Source of the DNA: a virus
Direction: 5' to 3' (one strand)
Length of the DNA: 28,359 bases
IMG/VR virus record: IMGVR_UViG_3300042321_001640
Location: 1-28,359 of that record
Shown here: positions 5,510-13,357 of the stretch, in pieces
Numbering within the stretch: position 1 is the stretch's first letter
Layout of the letters: each line of letters starts with the position of its first letter
Translations under genes and position numbers: made by a program
Notes under the pieces: model-generated
What the model saw: the letters and a program-made list of their open reading frames with translations, nothing else
Databases searched by the model: none
What the model was told of the DNA's origin: nothing

Positions 5510-6898
5510 TTAAACTGGTCTTGCCATCGTTGAAGAAGATGGTTTAATACCAGTTCCCACTTTTTTAGGTCCTACAAGTTTTGGACCTACAATCTTAGGT
5601 CCAACCTTTGCCTGACCAACACCACGACCAGGAAGTTTCTGTGCAGTTGCTGCTTGTGGATTAATTCCAAGTTGTCTCTGATATTGTTGAGTTCCTCTAA
5701 GAGCAGTTCTATATTCTTGTTTTGCTGCCTGGGATTCTGCTGCTTTAGAATATCTACCAATATTCAACGCTCTTCCAACTCTTGCTCCAAGACTTGTATC
5801 TCTAGATTGAATTGAAGGTCTTGCAAGATAAACTGCCCTTCCTCCTTTATATGCCAAATCCCCAACAACTTGTCTACCAGTTTTTGGATCACGAACTAAT
5901 TGAGTGGAGGAAAGTTTTGCAGTTTTTCCACCAGAAGTAAGAGTTCCTGCTTGTCTATTAACCGTTGTAGGTCCTCCTACACCTGTAAGAGCGGATCCTT
6001 GTCTTGTACCATAGGCACCAGATTGTGATGCAACTTGTCTTGCTCCTCTGGTATCAACTGTTTGTTGTGCTTTTTGTAGTCCAGATCCTCGATTGATTAA
6101 TCCACTTCTCTGCTGAAACTTATCAAATCCAATTGATCTTGATACTGCTTGTCTTGCTGGGCGTGTTTTATTTGCTGCCCAGTCATATGCTTTTCCTGAT
6201 GTTTCTGCTCCCACCAATCCTGCAGTGATTGCAGCGGCACCTTTAACAATTGGTGGTCCCGGAACCATGGCACCAAATTTTGCTGCAGCAGCATATCCTG
6301 CTAGTTGTGAAGCAGCACCACCTGCTGCTCTTGCTCTAGATTGTCCAGTATCTCTTCTATCTTTATAATCTAGTGCAGCACCAGCAACGTTTGCTGCAGG
6401 TCCGACAGCATTACCTAAACGTGAACGAAGTCCTGGACCATTTGTTGCTGCTGTGGGGGGTTTTGCTGTAGGTGCTGGAACGTTACTGGTGGGTGGTTTT
6501 GGTGGTGGTGGAGTAGATGCCTTAGGTTGCTTAGGAGGTGCCTGAGTGGTCTTAGGTTCCGCTTTAGGTGATGGTGGAGTAGATGCCTTAGGTTGTTGTT
6601 TAGGAGGAGTTTGAGAGGTTCCAGAAGGTTGTTTAGGCGGTTTTTGTGTGGTTCCAGTTCCTCGTACATCTTGCCCAGAAACCTTAGTATTTTTAACTTC
6701 AAATCCAGATGGAGGTTTACCAGTCTTCATATATCCTTTCATAAATTCTTTGGCAGCAGCAGTTGTTTTTTCACTACTATTCCTTTCGTAAAATCTTCCA
6801 CCTTTAGTAAATTCTTTTGGATTTGCATTCATCCAATCTTGCCATGCTTTTTGCGCTTTTACAGCATCTTCATTCAAAAACTCGCTAAAAGTCTTCAT
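5510..6898 (-). CDS. Large low-complexity virion protein with T4-like capsid-targeting N-terminus (462 aa)
   Basis: It starts at ATG 6898 behind a perfect TATAAATA. The N-terminus MKTFSEFLNE/D resembles the capsid-targeting sequence of T4 internal proteins (MKTYQEFIAE) and ends in L-x-E, the consensus cut by prohead protease gp21. Residues of about 75-155 are a Pro/Lys/Thr/Gln linker with repeated units (PPKQ, PKASTPP). Residues of about 160-240 are Ala/Gly-rich with weakly hydrophobic stretches such as AAITAGLVGAETSGKAYDWA, as in proteins that interact with membranes. The C-terminal half is Arg/Gln/Gly-rich, ending in repeated VGPK units (KIVGPKLVGPKKVG). No catalytic motif is visible. The likely role is an internal head protein ejected with the DNA; this is inferred from the N-terminus and composition. 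Confidence 0.78.
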   Translation of the reverse strand: MKTFSEFLNEDAVKAQKAWQDWMNANPKEFTKGGRFYERNSSEKTTAAAKEFMKGYMKTGKPPSGFEVKNTKVSGQDVRGTGTTQKPPKQPSGTSQTPPKQQPKASTPPSPKAEPKTTQAPPKQPKASTPPPPKPPTSNVPAPTAKPPTAATNGPGLRSRLGNAVGPAANVAGAALDYKDRRDTGQSRARAAGGAASQLAGYAAAAKFGAMVPGPPIVKGAAAITAGLVGAETSGKAYDWAANKTRPARQAVSRSIGFDKFQQRSGLINRGSGLQKAQQTVDTRGARQVASQSGAYGTRQGSALTGVGGPTTVNRQAGTLTSGGKTAKLSSTQLVRDPKTGRQVVGDLAYKGGRAVYLARPSIQSRDTSLGARVGRALNIGRYSKAAESQAAKQEYRTALRGTQQYQRQLGINPQAATAQKLPGRGVGQAKVGPKIVGPKLVGPKKVGTGIKPSSSTMARPV

Positions 6899-6918
6899 TT
6901 ATTTCTTACTTTTTTAGA

Positions 6919-6926
6919 TATTTATA
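6919..6926 (-). promoter_or_regulatory. T4-type late promoter (TATAAATA)
   Basis: A perfect TATAAATA on the minus strand ends 21 bases before the ATG at 6898, directly after the T-tract of the nrd operon terminator. Confidence 0.72.
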
Positions 6927-6951
6927 AAAAAAGAGGATCTCAACGACCCTC
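6926..6951 (-). terminator. Terminator of the gp61-nrdA-nrdB operon
   Basis: The stem GAGGGTC/GATCCTC (arms 6945-6951 and 6933-6939, one G-T pair) with a 5-base loop is followed by a T-run on the minus strand. The hairpin starts inside the last codons of the 50-aa gene and overlaps its TGA stop. Confidence 0.75.
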
Positions 6952-7092
6952 ATTATTCATCCATTCTTTTTCATAATCATAATCGCCAAACAGAAACTCA
7001 TCACTTTCTGCTGCCTCTTGGTATGCGTTCAGGATTTCCTGTTCGCACCATTCATCATAGTTGGAATCCTGAGAAAGTATCTTTGGTAACAT
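6940..7092 (-). CDS. Small acidic protein overlapping the end of nrdB (50 aa)
   Basis: The ATG at 7092 is chosen because GGAGGAATCAAGCAAG directly precedes it: a strong Shine-Dalgarno site lying inside nrdB. The gene overlaps the nrdB end by 38 bases in another frame. The product begins MLPKILSQDSNYDEWCEQEI and is strongly acidic (EAAESDEFLFGDYDYEKEW), with a single Cys. No family is recognised. The frame is open further upstream to 7215, but that part is only the shadow of nrdB. Its position suggests co-expression with ribonucleotide reductase and perhaps an accessory role, which is inference. Confidence 0.65.
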   Translation of the reverse strand: MLPKILSQDSNYDEWCEQEILNAYQEAAESDEFLFGDYDYEKEWMNNEGR

Positions 7093-8236
7093 CTTGCTTG
7101 ATTCCTCCAACAATGTACGATTCAACTTCGGTTTCTTGTGGCGCCACTTGAAGACCCTTAGAACTAATCCAATGTTCAGTCCAAGGAAGGGGATTATTCT
7201 TTGCCGGAATATCATAAAGAGGTTTCAGTCCGATTGCCTTCATTCTACGGTTAGCAATCCATTCAACATACTGCTGTAACAGTTTGTCATTTAGACCAAT
7301 CATAGAACCATCTTTGAACAGATACTCTGCCCAAAGTTTTTCTTGATTGACAGCATTCTCAAAGGTCTTGTAGACCCACTGTTCTTCTTCTCTTGAAATA
7401 CGTGCCATATCAGGATCATCACCCTCTTTCCATTTGTTTAGAATGTTCTGAGTAATGACAAGGTGTTGATTCTCATCACGGGCAATTAGACCTATGATTT
7501 TTGCACTTCCTTCCATAAGCTTGAGTTCGCCAAATGCAAAACTGCAAGCAAAACTGACATAAAAGCGAATACCTTCAAGTATATTAACATTTGCAACTGC
7601 TCTGAATAATTTGCGTTTGAGTTCATATCTTTCTTCTTGTGCGTAGGGAACTTGTTCTTGGGCATGTTTCCAAAGTTCAGAAGTTCCATAATGTTGAGCA
7701 CTATTAATGAAGTCATTATATGCCTCAGTTACACTGACAGCACGTTCCATAATACGTTCGTCTTTCAGAATCGTATCAAAGACTTCAGAAGGATCTGAAT
7801 AAACATTTTTGATAATATATGTATATGAACGGGAATGGATCATCTCCATAAACTCCCACACCTTCATACATGCTTCCAGTTCAGGAAGAGAACAGTAAGG
7901 AGCAAATGCCATACCAGGACCTCTTCCCTGAACAGAATCAAGCATAACCTGATACTTCAGATTACTGGTGAAAATATGCTTTTGTTCTGGGCGAAGAGAT
8001 TGATAATCTCCTCTATCCTTTTGAAGAGAAACCTCTTCAGGTCTCCAAAAATATCCTAGTTGTTGAGTTGTTAATTTATCGAAGATTGGATATTTGTAAG
8101 AATCGTATCTTTGAATTCCTAGTGGTTGTCCAAAAAACATAGGAGATTTTTTTGTATCAACTTCTTCAGAATTGAAAACTGTCATTTGATTGACCACATT
8201 CTTCTCCGCTAGTTTTGTCTTAAAGTTAAAATCCAT
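7055..8236 (-). CDS. nrdB: Class I ribonucleotide reductase, small (beta) subunit
   Basis: The beta subunit houses the di-iron centre and stable tyrosyl radical used by NrdA to reduce ribonucleotides to deoxyribonucleotides for phage DNA synthesis. The ATG at 8236 gives 393 aa, near the usual length. The iron ligands are visible: Asp100 (MLDSVQ), Glu131 and His134 (EMIHSRSY), Glu221 (ILEGIRF), and Glu255 and His258 (DENQH). The radical Tyr is Tyr138, seven residues after Glu131 as in E. coli. The C-terminus DTFSGFQL matches the tail that docks into NrdA. The gene follows nrdA after 46 bases, with AGAGAAG as a plausible ribosome-binding site. All key residues are intact. Confidence 0.97.
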   Translation of the reverse strand: MDFNFKTKLAEKNVVNQMTVFNSEEVDTKKSPMFFGQPLGIQRYDSYKYPIFDKLTTQQLGYFWRPEEVSLQKDRGDYQSLRPEQKHIFTSNLKYQVMLDSVQGRGPGMAFAPYCSLPELEACMKVWEFMEMIHSRSYTYIIKNVYSDPSEVFDTILKDERIMERAVSVTEAYNDFINSAQHYGTSELWKHAQEQVPYAQEERYELKRKLFRAVANVNILEGIRFYVSFACSFAFGELKLMEGSAKIIGLIARDENQHLVITQNILNKWKEGDDPDMARISREEEQWVYKTFENAVNQEKLWAEYLFKDGSMIGLNDKLLQQYVEWIANRRMKAIGLKPLYDIPAKNNPLPWTEHWISSKGLQVAPQETEVESYIVGGIKQDVTKDTFSGFQL

Positions 8237-8282
8237 AATTTTTTCTTCTCTAAATTAACTCACACTTTTATATTTAATCAGG

Positions 8283-10580
8283 TCAGATTTTGCAACTTTC
8301 ACAATCGTCTTCGCCAGAACTCATAATGTCATCAAGAAGAGATTGAAGTTGTTGTTTTGGTTCTTCAACTTCATCTGTCTTATTATCATAAGTGTTTTGA
8401 TAGTATGCTGTTTTATGCCCCAATTTGAAACAAGTAAGCATATCCTGTGCCATTACGCTAACAGGAACCTCATTGTTCTCATAATTCTCTGGGTTATATG
8501 ACCAGTTTCCAGAAATCGCCTGATCAAAGAATTTTTGCATAACAGCAACAATATTGATATAACCACGATTGCTAGGCATATCCCAAAGAAGCGTATAATT
8601 GTTCTTAAGAGTATGATACTGTGGAACAATCTGCTTGAGCGGTCCCTTCTTCGACTTCTTAACGGACAGATATCCTCTGGGAGGTTCAATTCCGTTTGTT
8701 GCATTTGACACAACGGAACTACTCTCCGATGGCATCTGTGCGGACAGTGTTGAGTTCCTAACTCCATACTGTTTGACCTGTGCTCTAAGACTTTCCCAAT
8801 CATACTTCAGATTATTTGGAACGATTTCATCAACGTCAGTTTTGTATGTATCAATGGGCAAAATACCATTACCATACTTGGTGCGATGAGAGTATTCACA
8901 GGCACCCTTTTCTTTAGCAAGATTGACAGTTGCCTGAATGAGATAGTATTGGAATGCCTCAGTCAGATCGTGAACTAATTGCCATGCCCCAGGATCGGCA
9001 TAATTCTGCCCGTGCTTGGCAAGATAATGTGCCAAACCAATATAACCTACGCCAAGTGACCTACGTGCTCTGGTGGCGATTTCTGCTGCTTTGACGGGGT
9101 ATCTTTGAAAATCAATAAGTTCATCAAGACTCCTAACAGCAAGATCACAAAGAACTTCAAGATCTTCATTACTTTTAATTTTACCAACATTAATAGCAGA
9201 AAGAATACAAAGAGCAATTTCCCCATTTGGATCATCAATATGTTGAATCGGTTTTGTTGGAAGTGTGATTTCCTGACAAAGATTACTCATCTCAACTTTA
9301 TCCATAAAGGAAGAGTGAGAGTTGCAGTGGTCAATATTCATAATGTAAATACGACCAGTTTCGGCACGTTCTTTTAGAAGATCCAGAAATAATTCTTGAG
9401 CGCCGATAGTTTTTCTTGGAATAGATCCATCTCGTTCATAACCCACATAAAGGTCGTCAAATCGATCAGTGCCAAAAGCATCATAAAGACCAGGAACGTC
9501 GTGTGGGGAGAAGAGTGTGATTTCTCCGTTTTGAATGAATCGTTCATAGAAAATTTTGCTGATTTGGATACTGTAGTCTAACTTACGAACACGGTTATCT
9601 TCGGTTCCTTTGTTATTTTTTAATACTAGGATGTCTTGGATTTCTTGGTGCCAGATTGGAAAGTGGACAGTTGCTGATCCACCACGGATGCCGTTTTGAG
9701 TGCAAGATCTGACAGTTGCCTGAAACTTTTGGAGGAATGGGATAACACCTGTATGAATAACTTCTCCCCCTCTGATTTTACTGTTGATGCCACGGATTCT
9801 ACCTGCATTGATGCCAATTCCTGCTCTTTGAGCAACATACCTAAAAATTGCAGAATCACTAGACTCGATACTAGGCAAGGTGTCATCGACATCAACAAGA
9901 ACGCAACTTGCATATTGGCGAAGTGGGGTTCTAACACCTGCCATGATTGGTGTGGGAATGTTGATTTTATGTTTGGAGATTGCGTCATAATATCTCTTAA
10001 CGTAATCTAGACGAGTTTCTTTTGGATACTTAGAAAAAATAGTTGCTGAAATCAAAAGGTACATAAACTGTGGGGTCTCATAAAGAGCACCACTACTCCT
10101 ATCTTGAACAAGATACTTGTCCACTACTTGTCTAAGTCCTGCATAAGTGAACAAGTAGTCACGATCATGATCAATAAACGACTCAAGTTTCTCAAATTCT
10201 TCATCTGTGTAAAGATCAAGAATTTCTGAATCATAAACTCCGTCATCAACACAATCAAGAACGTGTTGCTTTACGGTTGGGAATTCATGCATACGTCCAA
10301 ACAATTGCTTGCGAAGAGCAAACAGAAGAAGACGAGCAGCAACAAATTGATAATTAGGATGATCCAGATCAATCAAATCAGAAGCAGAACGAATCAGAAT
10401 TTCCTGAACCTCTGCTGTAGTAATTCCATCATAAAACTGAATTCCAGATTGCATTTCAACTTGAGATGCAGAAACTCCAGCAAGATCCTTACAGGATTCT
10501 TCCACCATAACATGAAGTTTATTCAAATCAAGTGGTTCAGTATTTCCATTTCTTTTAGTGACTTTTGTTCCGTTGCTCAT
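8283..10580 (-). CDS. nrdA: Class I ribonucleotide reductase, large (alpha) subunit
   Basis: This is the catalytic subunit of aerobic ribonucleotide reductase. The start is ATG 10580, behind GGAAG and overlapping the gp61 stop as ATGA; a TTG 12 bases further up is not needed. Length is 765 aa. An ATP-cone allosteric domain covers about residues 5-95. The active-site Cys pair is in YASCVLVD and IALCILSA, and the radical Cys lies in the classic SNLCQEITLPTKP, near residue 430. The radical-transfer tyrosines are in KTAYYQNTYDNKTD. The C-terminal redox motif CESCKI re-reduces the active site and is a shortened form of the E. coli tail. Retention of the ATP cone implies dATP feedback control may persist. 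Confidence 0.97.
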   Translation of the reverse strand: MSNGTKVTKRNGNTEPLDLNKLHVMVEESCKDLAGVSASQVEMQSGIQFYDGITTAEVQEILIRSASDLIDLDHPNYQFVAARLLLFALRKQLFGRMHEFPTVKQHVLDCVDDGVYDSEILDLYTDEEFEKLESFIDHDRDYLFTYAGLRQVVDKYLVQDRSSGALYETPQFMYLLISATIFSKYPKETRLDYVKRYYDAISKHKINIPTPIMAGVRTPLRQYASCVLVDVDDTLPSIESSDSAIFRYVAQRAGIGINAGRIRGINSKIRGGEVIHTGVIPFLQKFQATVRSCTQNGIRGGSATVHFPIWHQEIQDILVLKNNKGTEDNRVRKLDYSIQISKIFYERFIQNGEITLFSPHDVPGLYDAFGTDRFDDLYVGYERDGSIPRKTIGAQELFLDLLKERAETGRIYIMNIDHCNSHSSFMDKVEMSNLCQEITLPTKPIQHIDDPNGEIALCILSAINVGKIKSNEDLEVLCDLAVRSLDELIDFQRYPVKAAEIATRARRSLGVGYIGLAHYLAKHGQNYADPGAWQLVHDLTEAFQYYLIQATVNLAKEKGACEYSHRTKYGNGILPIDTYKTDVDEIVPNNLKYDWESLRAQVKQYGVRNSTLSAQMPSESSSVVSNATNGIEPPRGYLSVKKSKKGPLKQIVPQYHTLKNNYTLLWDMPSNRGYINIVAVMQKFFDQAISGNWSYNPENYENNEVPVSVMAQDMLTCFKLGHKTAYYQNTYDNKTDEVEEPKQQLQSLLDDIMSSGEDDCESCKI

Positions 10581-11575
10581 ATTTTCTTCCAATTGTTAAA
10601 TTTGATTTTTGCTTCTAAACCTGAATATGTACTTGATTTTAACATATCCATAACGTTATGTCCAGCGAGCACCATATCATTAATATCCTTTTGCTCTATG
10701 AATAATGGCCAAATAATTACCTTGTCTCCTCTGTTGATGGTTTTTGATATTCGGTTGACGATTTCTCGATTACGTGGTTCGTTATCATAAACGTAAATAT
10801 AATCGCACCAACCAAACGACCTAATATCAATATCGGACCCACACATAGCAATAGAGTTTTGTATGAACGTAGAGTCGAAAGGTCCTTCAACGATGTAAAT
10901 GGGTTCCGAAGAATCCACTTGGTTGAGTCCATAAATTTTTGGTGCATCATCAGAAATCATTACAGTGATGTATTTATTTGGAGAATAACCAAGTGCTCTT
11001 CCCTGAAATCCAATCAACTTAGAGTCAATTCCATATAAAGGTATAATAATGCGACTCTCATCTTTATCAGTAGAATCAAATGTCTGTTTTTGAGTATTTG
11101 TCCACTCTTTAAATTTGTGAGCAAAGTAAAACTTTTCTGGGTTTATCTTTCTCTTCTCCAAATACTCTCTGGCAACTGGAATCTCTGATGCCTTTGGTAG
11201 ATCCAACTTTTTCACGTTTTTGGAATTTTCACGTTTTATGAAAAAGTCTGGTTTCTGAAAATTGAACTTGGGTTCCTCGACCACAAAGTTCTTACCAGTA
11301 TGCCCCTCCTTAAACTTCTCCATTGTATATTGCTTATGAAGAGTTGGATCTAGTTCTTTTAGAAAATTATTGAACGATAAACTAGCACCACAGTTGTGAC
11401 ACTTGAAATTAGTATTGTTCTTTACGGGATATAAGTATCCTCTAGTCTTATTCTTGTTCTTCTGAGAATCGCCACAAATAGGGCAGCGGAAGTTGTAGAG
11501 ATCCGCCTTGACCCTTTTGAATTTCTGCAATCTTGAAGAAACTAGTCCGATGTATTTTGAGTCAATAAAATCCAT
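10577..11575 (-). CDS. 61: DNA primase, T4 gp61-like
   Basis: This primase makes RNA primers for lagging-strand synthesis and works with helicase gp41. The ATG at 11575 gives 332 aa, close to the 342 aa of T4. An N-terminal zinc ribbon is visible (CPIC at 31-34 and CHNCG from 59, the four Cys 31, 34, 59 and 62), with the tail FNNFLKELDP typical of DnaG-type ribbons. The TOPRIM domain follows, with its Glu in PIYIVEGPFDSTFI and Asp in YIYVYDNEPRNREIV. A sigma70-type promoter lies directly upstream, and the gene is coupled to nrdA by an ATGA overlap. The pairing of primase with nucleotide reductase differs from T4, where 61 is not joined to nrdA. Confidence 0.93.
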   Translation of the reverse strand: MDFIDSKYIGLVSSRLQKFKRVKADLYNFRCPICGDSQKNKNKTRGYLYPVKNNTNFKCHNCGASLSFNNFLKELDPTLHKQYTMEKFKEGHTGKNFVVEEPKFNFQKPDFFIKRENSKNVKKLDLPKASEIPVAREYLEKRKINPEKFYFAHKFKEWTNTQKQTFDSTDKDESRIIIPLYGIDSKLIGFQGRALGYSPNKYITVMISDDAPKIYGLNQVDSSEPIYIVEGPFDSTFIQNSIAMCGSDIDIRSFGWCDYIYVYDNEPRNREIVNRISKTINRGDKVIIWPLFIEQKDINDMVLAGHNVMDMLKSSTYSGLEAKIKFNNWKKI

Positions 11576-11597
11576 TCACATGGTCATCAGGACTCCT

Positions 11598-11626
11598 AGT
11601 TTAACACAAGATTATGAGGTTGTCAA
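11598..11626 (-). promoter_or_regulatory. Sigma70-type promoter for gp61-nrdA-nrdB
   Basis: On the minus strand TTGACA (11626-11621) is followed after 17 bases by TAAACT (11603-11598), preceded by TGT as an extended -10. The -35 overlaps the TGA stop of the 145-aa gene. The ATG of gp61 lies 22 bases past the -10. Confidence 0.6.
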
Positions 11627-12060
11627 TCGGAAACATTTTGCTGATGCAAGTGCCCCTGGCGCTGCATTTGCATTTCTGATGGTGTCCACCAACCTGATAA
11701 GAGAGAAGCAAATGCTCCAATTAAAACAACTAAAAGAACTCCACAACCTGCAGTCATCCACTTAATTTTTGAAACATCATCAATTTCGTTTTCAAGATCA
11801 TCCATTCTTTTAGATAATGCGGCAGAATTTTCTTTATTTTCAGATTTCAAATCTTCAATCATTTTGATAATAATTTGATCATTCTTATAATTCTGATCAA
11901 TTCTTTCGTCATGCTTAGTAAGAATCGTCGCTATCCGATTATTACTTTCGGATATTTTGTCTACTGCCGATTCTAGCTTTGATAGCATCTCGCGGGAAAG
12001 ATCTTCGTACATACTGAGTTTTGATTCAAGAACCGCTAATTTTGATACTTGACTGAACAT
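11623..12060 (-). CDS. Coiled-coil protein with one C-terminal membrane segment (145 aa)
   Basis: It starts at ATG 12060 with MFSQVSKLAVLESKLSMYED. Residues of about 5-95 are a long charged helix with heptad-like Leu/Ile spacing (KMIEDLKSENKENSAALSKR), a probable coiled coil. A single hydrophobic span follows at about 100-120 (AGCGVLLVVLIGAFASLLSG), then a short Gln/Met/His-rich tail. The expected topology is a coiled coil on one side of the inner membrane. Similar proteins occur in marine T4-like phages without known function. I considered UvsY, which has a similar length, but UvsY has no membrane span. A lysis or membrane-organising role is possible but unsupported. Confidence 0.78.
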   Translation of the reverse strand: MFSQVSKLAVLESKLSMYEDLSREMLSKLESAVDKISESNNRIATILTKHDERIDQNYKNDQIIIKMIEDLKSENKENSAALSKRMDDLENEIDDVSKIKWMTAGCGVLLVVLIGAFASLLSGWWTPSEMQMQRQGHLHQQNVSD

Positions 12061-12107
12061 CTCTCTAAAGTTGTAAGTTACTTTTTAATAATGTAACCCA
12101 TTTCTTA

Positions 12108-12115
12108 TATTTATT
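12108..12115 (-). promoter_or_regulatory. Late promoter candidate (AATAAATA)
   Basis: AATAAATA on the minus strand, one mismatch from the late consensus, lies 47 bases before the ATG at 12060 and touches the stop of the gene before it. Confidence 0.38.
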
Positions 12116-12350
12116 ATGGTTTTCTTCTTTGCATCCTGGCAAGATTTTTAAAGAAGGGATTCCAACTTCTATGTTTTCTTAAATCAACTGGGGGACTGTC
12201 CCCAGCTTGACTAGTTCCTGCTATTTTACCACCAGAAAGAGAATTTGTTGGCCCTCCAGAAACAACTCCACCTTCCTCTTTCAAATTGTGAATAATTTGT
12301 ATCAATTTATCTACTTTATTCATTAGATTATTTGGAGTTGAGAAAGACAT
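12114..12350 (-). CDS. Small phage protein with Gly/Ser linker and basic tail (78 aa)
   Basis: The ATG at 12350 follows the purine-rich AGAAGATGAAGA and gives MSFSTPNNLMNKVDKLIQII. A second ATG at 12323 would form a TAATG overlap with the upstream stop and give 69 aa; either is possible. The N-terminal third is helical, the middle is Gly/Ser-rich (GGVVSGGPTNSLSGGKIAG), and the C-terminus is basic and aromatic (SWNPFFKNLARMQRRKP). No enzyme motif is visible and the function is unknown. It sits in a run of probable structural genes behind a late promoter, so a minor virion or assembly role is plausible. Confidence 0.65.
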   Translation of the reverse strand: MSFSTPNNLMNKVDKLIQIIHNLKEEGGVVSGGPTNSLSGGKIAGTSQAGDSPPVDLRKHRSWNPFFKNLARMQRRKP

Positions 12351-12694
12351 TCTTCATCTTCTATAATATCGTGAATTTGAGTTTTCGGATATTCGGGAAG
12401 ACGATTTAAAAATAAAAGAAAACTTTTTATAAAAGGCCAAAGTTCTCTATCTAAATTATAAAAAAGCAATGGAACCGCAGCATCATTAAAAACATTAAAA
12501 AGAACGGTAAGGTGATTTAATATTAAATGAGTCTTTAAAATTCCAGTATTTTTGTATTTTTTTAAAAGTCTTTTAATGTATTTAATTCTCTTCAAATCAT
12601 CCTCAAAATCTTCTTTTGTTAAAGCTTGAGGATTATTATAGAATTTTATAGCAAATAGCAAATAATTATCTTGATTCAATTCATCAAATCTCAT
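12323..12694 (-). CDS. Conserved 123-aa phage protein, unknown function
   Basis: It starts at ATG 12694, nine bases after the preceding stop, with MRFDELNQDNYLLFAIKFYN. The protein is predicted all-helical, rich in Leu, Phe, Lys and Asp (EDFEDDLKRIKYIKRLLKKY), without membrane spans or catalytic signatures. I recognise this N-terminal pattern as a recurrent hypothetical protein of marine T4-like phages. It follows the 188-aa beta-rich protein and precedes the 78-aa protein, so a common late transcript from 13300-13307 is likely. Its role is unknown. Confidence 0.75.
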   Translation of the reverse strand: MRFDELNQDNYLLFAIKFYNNPQALTKEDFEDDLKRIKYIKRLLKKYKNTGILKTHLILNHLTVLFNVFNDAAVPLLFYNLDRELWPFIKSFLLFLNRLPEYPKTQIHDIIEDEECLSQLQII

Positions 12695-12703
12695 ATGTTA
12701 TTA

Positions 12704-13270
12704 TCAGCTATCTGGATATCTGGTATCGTCATCAGCATCGCCAGTAATACTACTACCAGCAACTAATGTTTCGGTTTTAACTCTGAAGTTTCCGTGACTA
12801 TCAATATATGTAGTAACACCAACCCAACCAGCGTGAGTGGGAGCATACTTACGAGCATCTCCAGTTGCAGCATTTGCAACACTTACTTCTTCTGTACTTA
12901 CACCGACAACGGCAGTGAATACTGGACTTGTTGAATATCCGACAGTCTTGGACTGTGGTGCTCTATAAACCGAATCTACAACGGCATAAAGTGGTTCTTC
13001 GGAAATAAAGTATGAAGTTCCGGCAGGAACAGTTGTAAGACCAGAAACAAAACCTTCGGTAGAAGCAATTGAAATAGTTGTGGAAGTAAATCCGGTTATT
13101 ACTGCATAACCATAAGTTGCTCCAGCACCAACCGTAATCACATCACTAGTTGAAATACCTGAAGTTGTAAATGTAACAACACCAACAGTACCAGTTACTG
13201 TTTTGGTGCCAAGATTAACGGCAACAGTACCGTCAGAATAAACTAAATCTTTATTACCCCAAAGAGACAT
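12704..13270 (-). CDS. Beta-rich putative virion protein (188 aa)
   Basis: It starts at ATG 13270 with MSLWGNKDLVYSDGTVAVNL behind a perfect TATAAATA. The composition is rich in Thr, Val, Ser and Gly with alternating short strands (KTVTGTVGVVTFTTSGISTS, TTISIASTEGFVSG), as in phage fibre, decoration or tail-surface proteins. The C-terminus holds a Trp/His/Asp region (HAGWVGVTTYIDSHGNFRV) and an acidic tail. No Cys and no catalytic motif are seen. Related sequences beginning SLWGNKD are common in marine T4-like phages and are labelled structural or hypothetical. It is not assigned to a named T4 protein. Confidence 0.78.
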   Translation of the reverse strand: MSLWGNKDLVYSDGTVAVNLGTKTVTGTVGVVTFTTSGISTSDVITVGAGATYGYAVITGFTSTTISIASTEGFVSGLTTVPAGTSYFISEEPLYAVVDSVYRAPQSKTVGYSTSPVFTAVVGVSTEEVSVANAATGDARKYAPTHAGWVGVTTYIDSHGNFRVKTETLVAGSSITGDADDDTRYPDS

Positions 13271-13299
13271 GTGTCTTACCCTTAATTCTTTTATATTGA

Positions 13300-13307
13300 T
13301 ATTTATA
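13300..13307 (-). promoter_or_regulatory. T4-type late promoter (TATAAATA)
   Basis: A perfect TATAAATA on the minus strand ends 30 bases before the ATG at 13270 and overlaps the T-tract of the terminator just upstream. Confidence 0.72.
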
Positions 13308-13335
13308 AAAAAAGGAGACCTTAAGTTTGGTCTCC
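13307..13335 (-). terminator. Terminator after the 62-aa hydrophobic gene
   Basis: A perfect 7-bp stem GGAGACC/GGTCTCC (arms 13329-13335 and 13314-13320) with an 8-base loop is followed by seven T on the minus strand. It lies 23 bases past the stop at 13358. Confidence 0.82.
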
Positions 13336-13357
13336 CTGTTTATTTAAAGTAATATTA

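Noticed and set aside
7093-7215. N-terminal extension of the 50-aa gene to 7215
   Set aside because: The stretch is the antiparallel-frame shadow of conserved nrdB codons, and the strong SD favours ATG 7092.
10577-10592. NrdA starting at TTG 10592
   Set aside because: An ATG at 10580 has GGAAG at the right distance and forms an ATGA overlap with gp61.
10263-10790. Long plus-strand ORF of 175 codons opposite nrdA and gp61
   Set aside because: It lies wholly opposite strongly conserved genes, has no ribosome-binding site, and its composition is that of a complementary-strand shadow.
11623-12060. UvsY (recombination mediator) by length
   Set aside because: It has a clear C-terminal membrane span and a long coiled coil, unlike UvsY, and is not next to uvsX.
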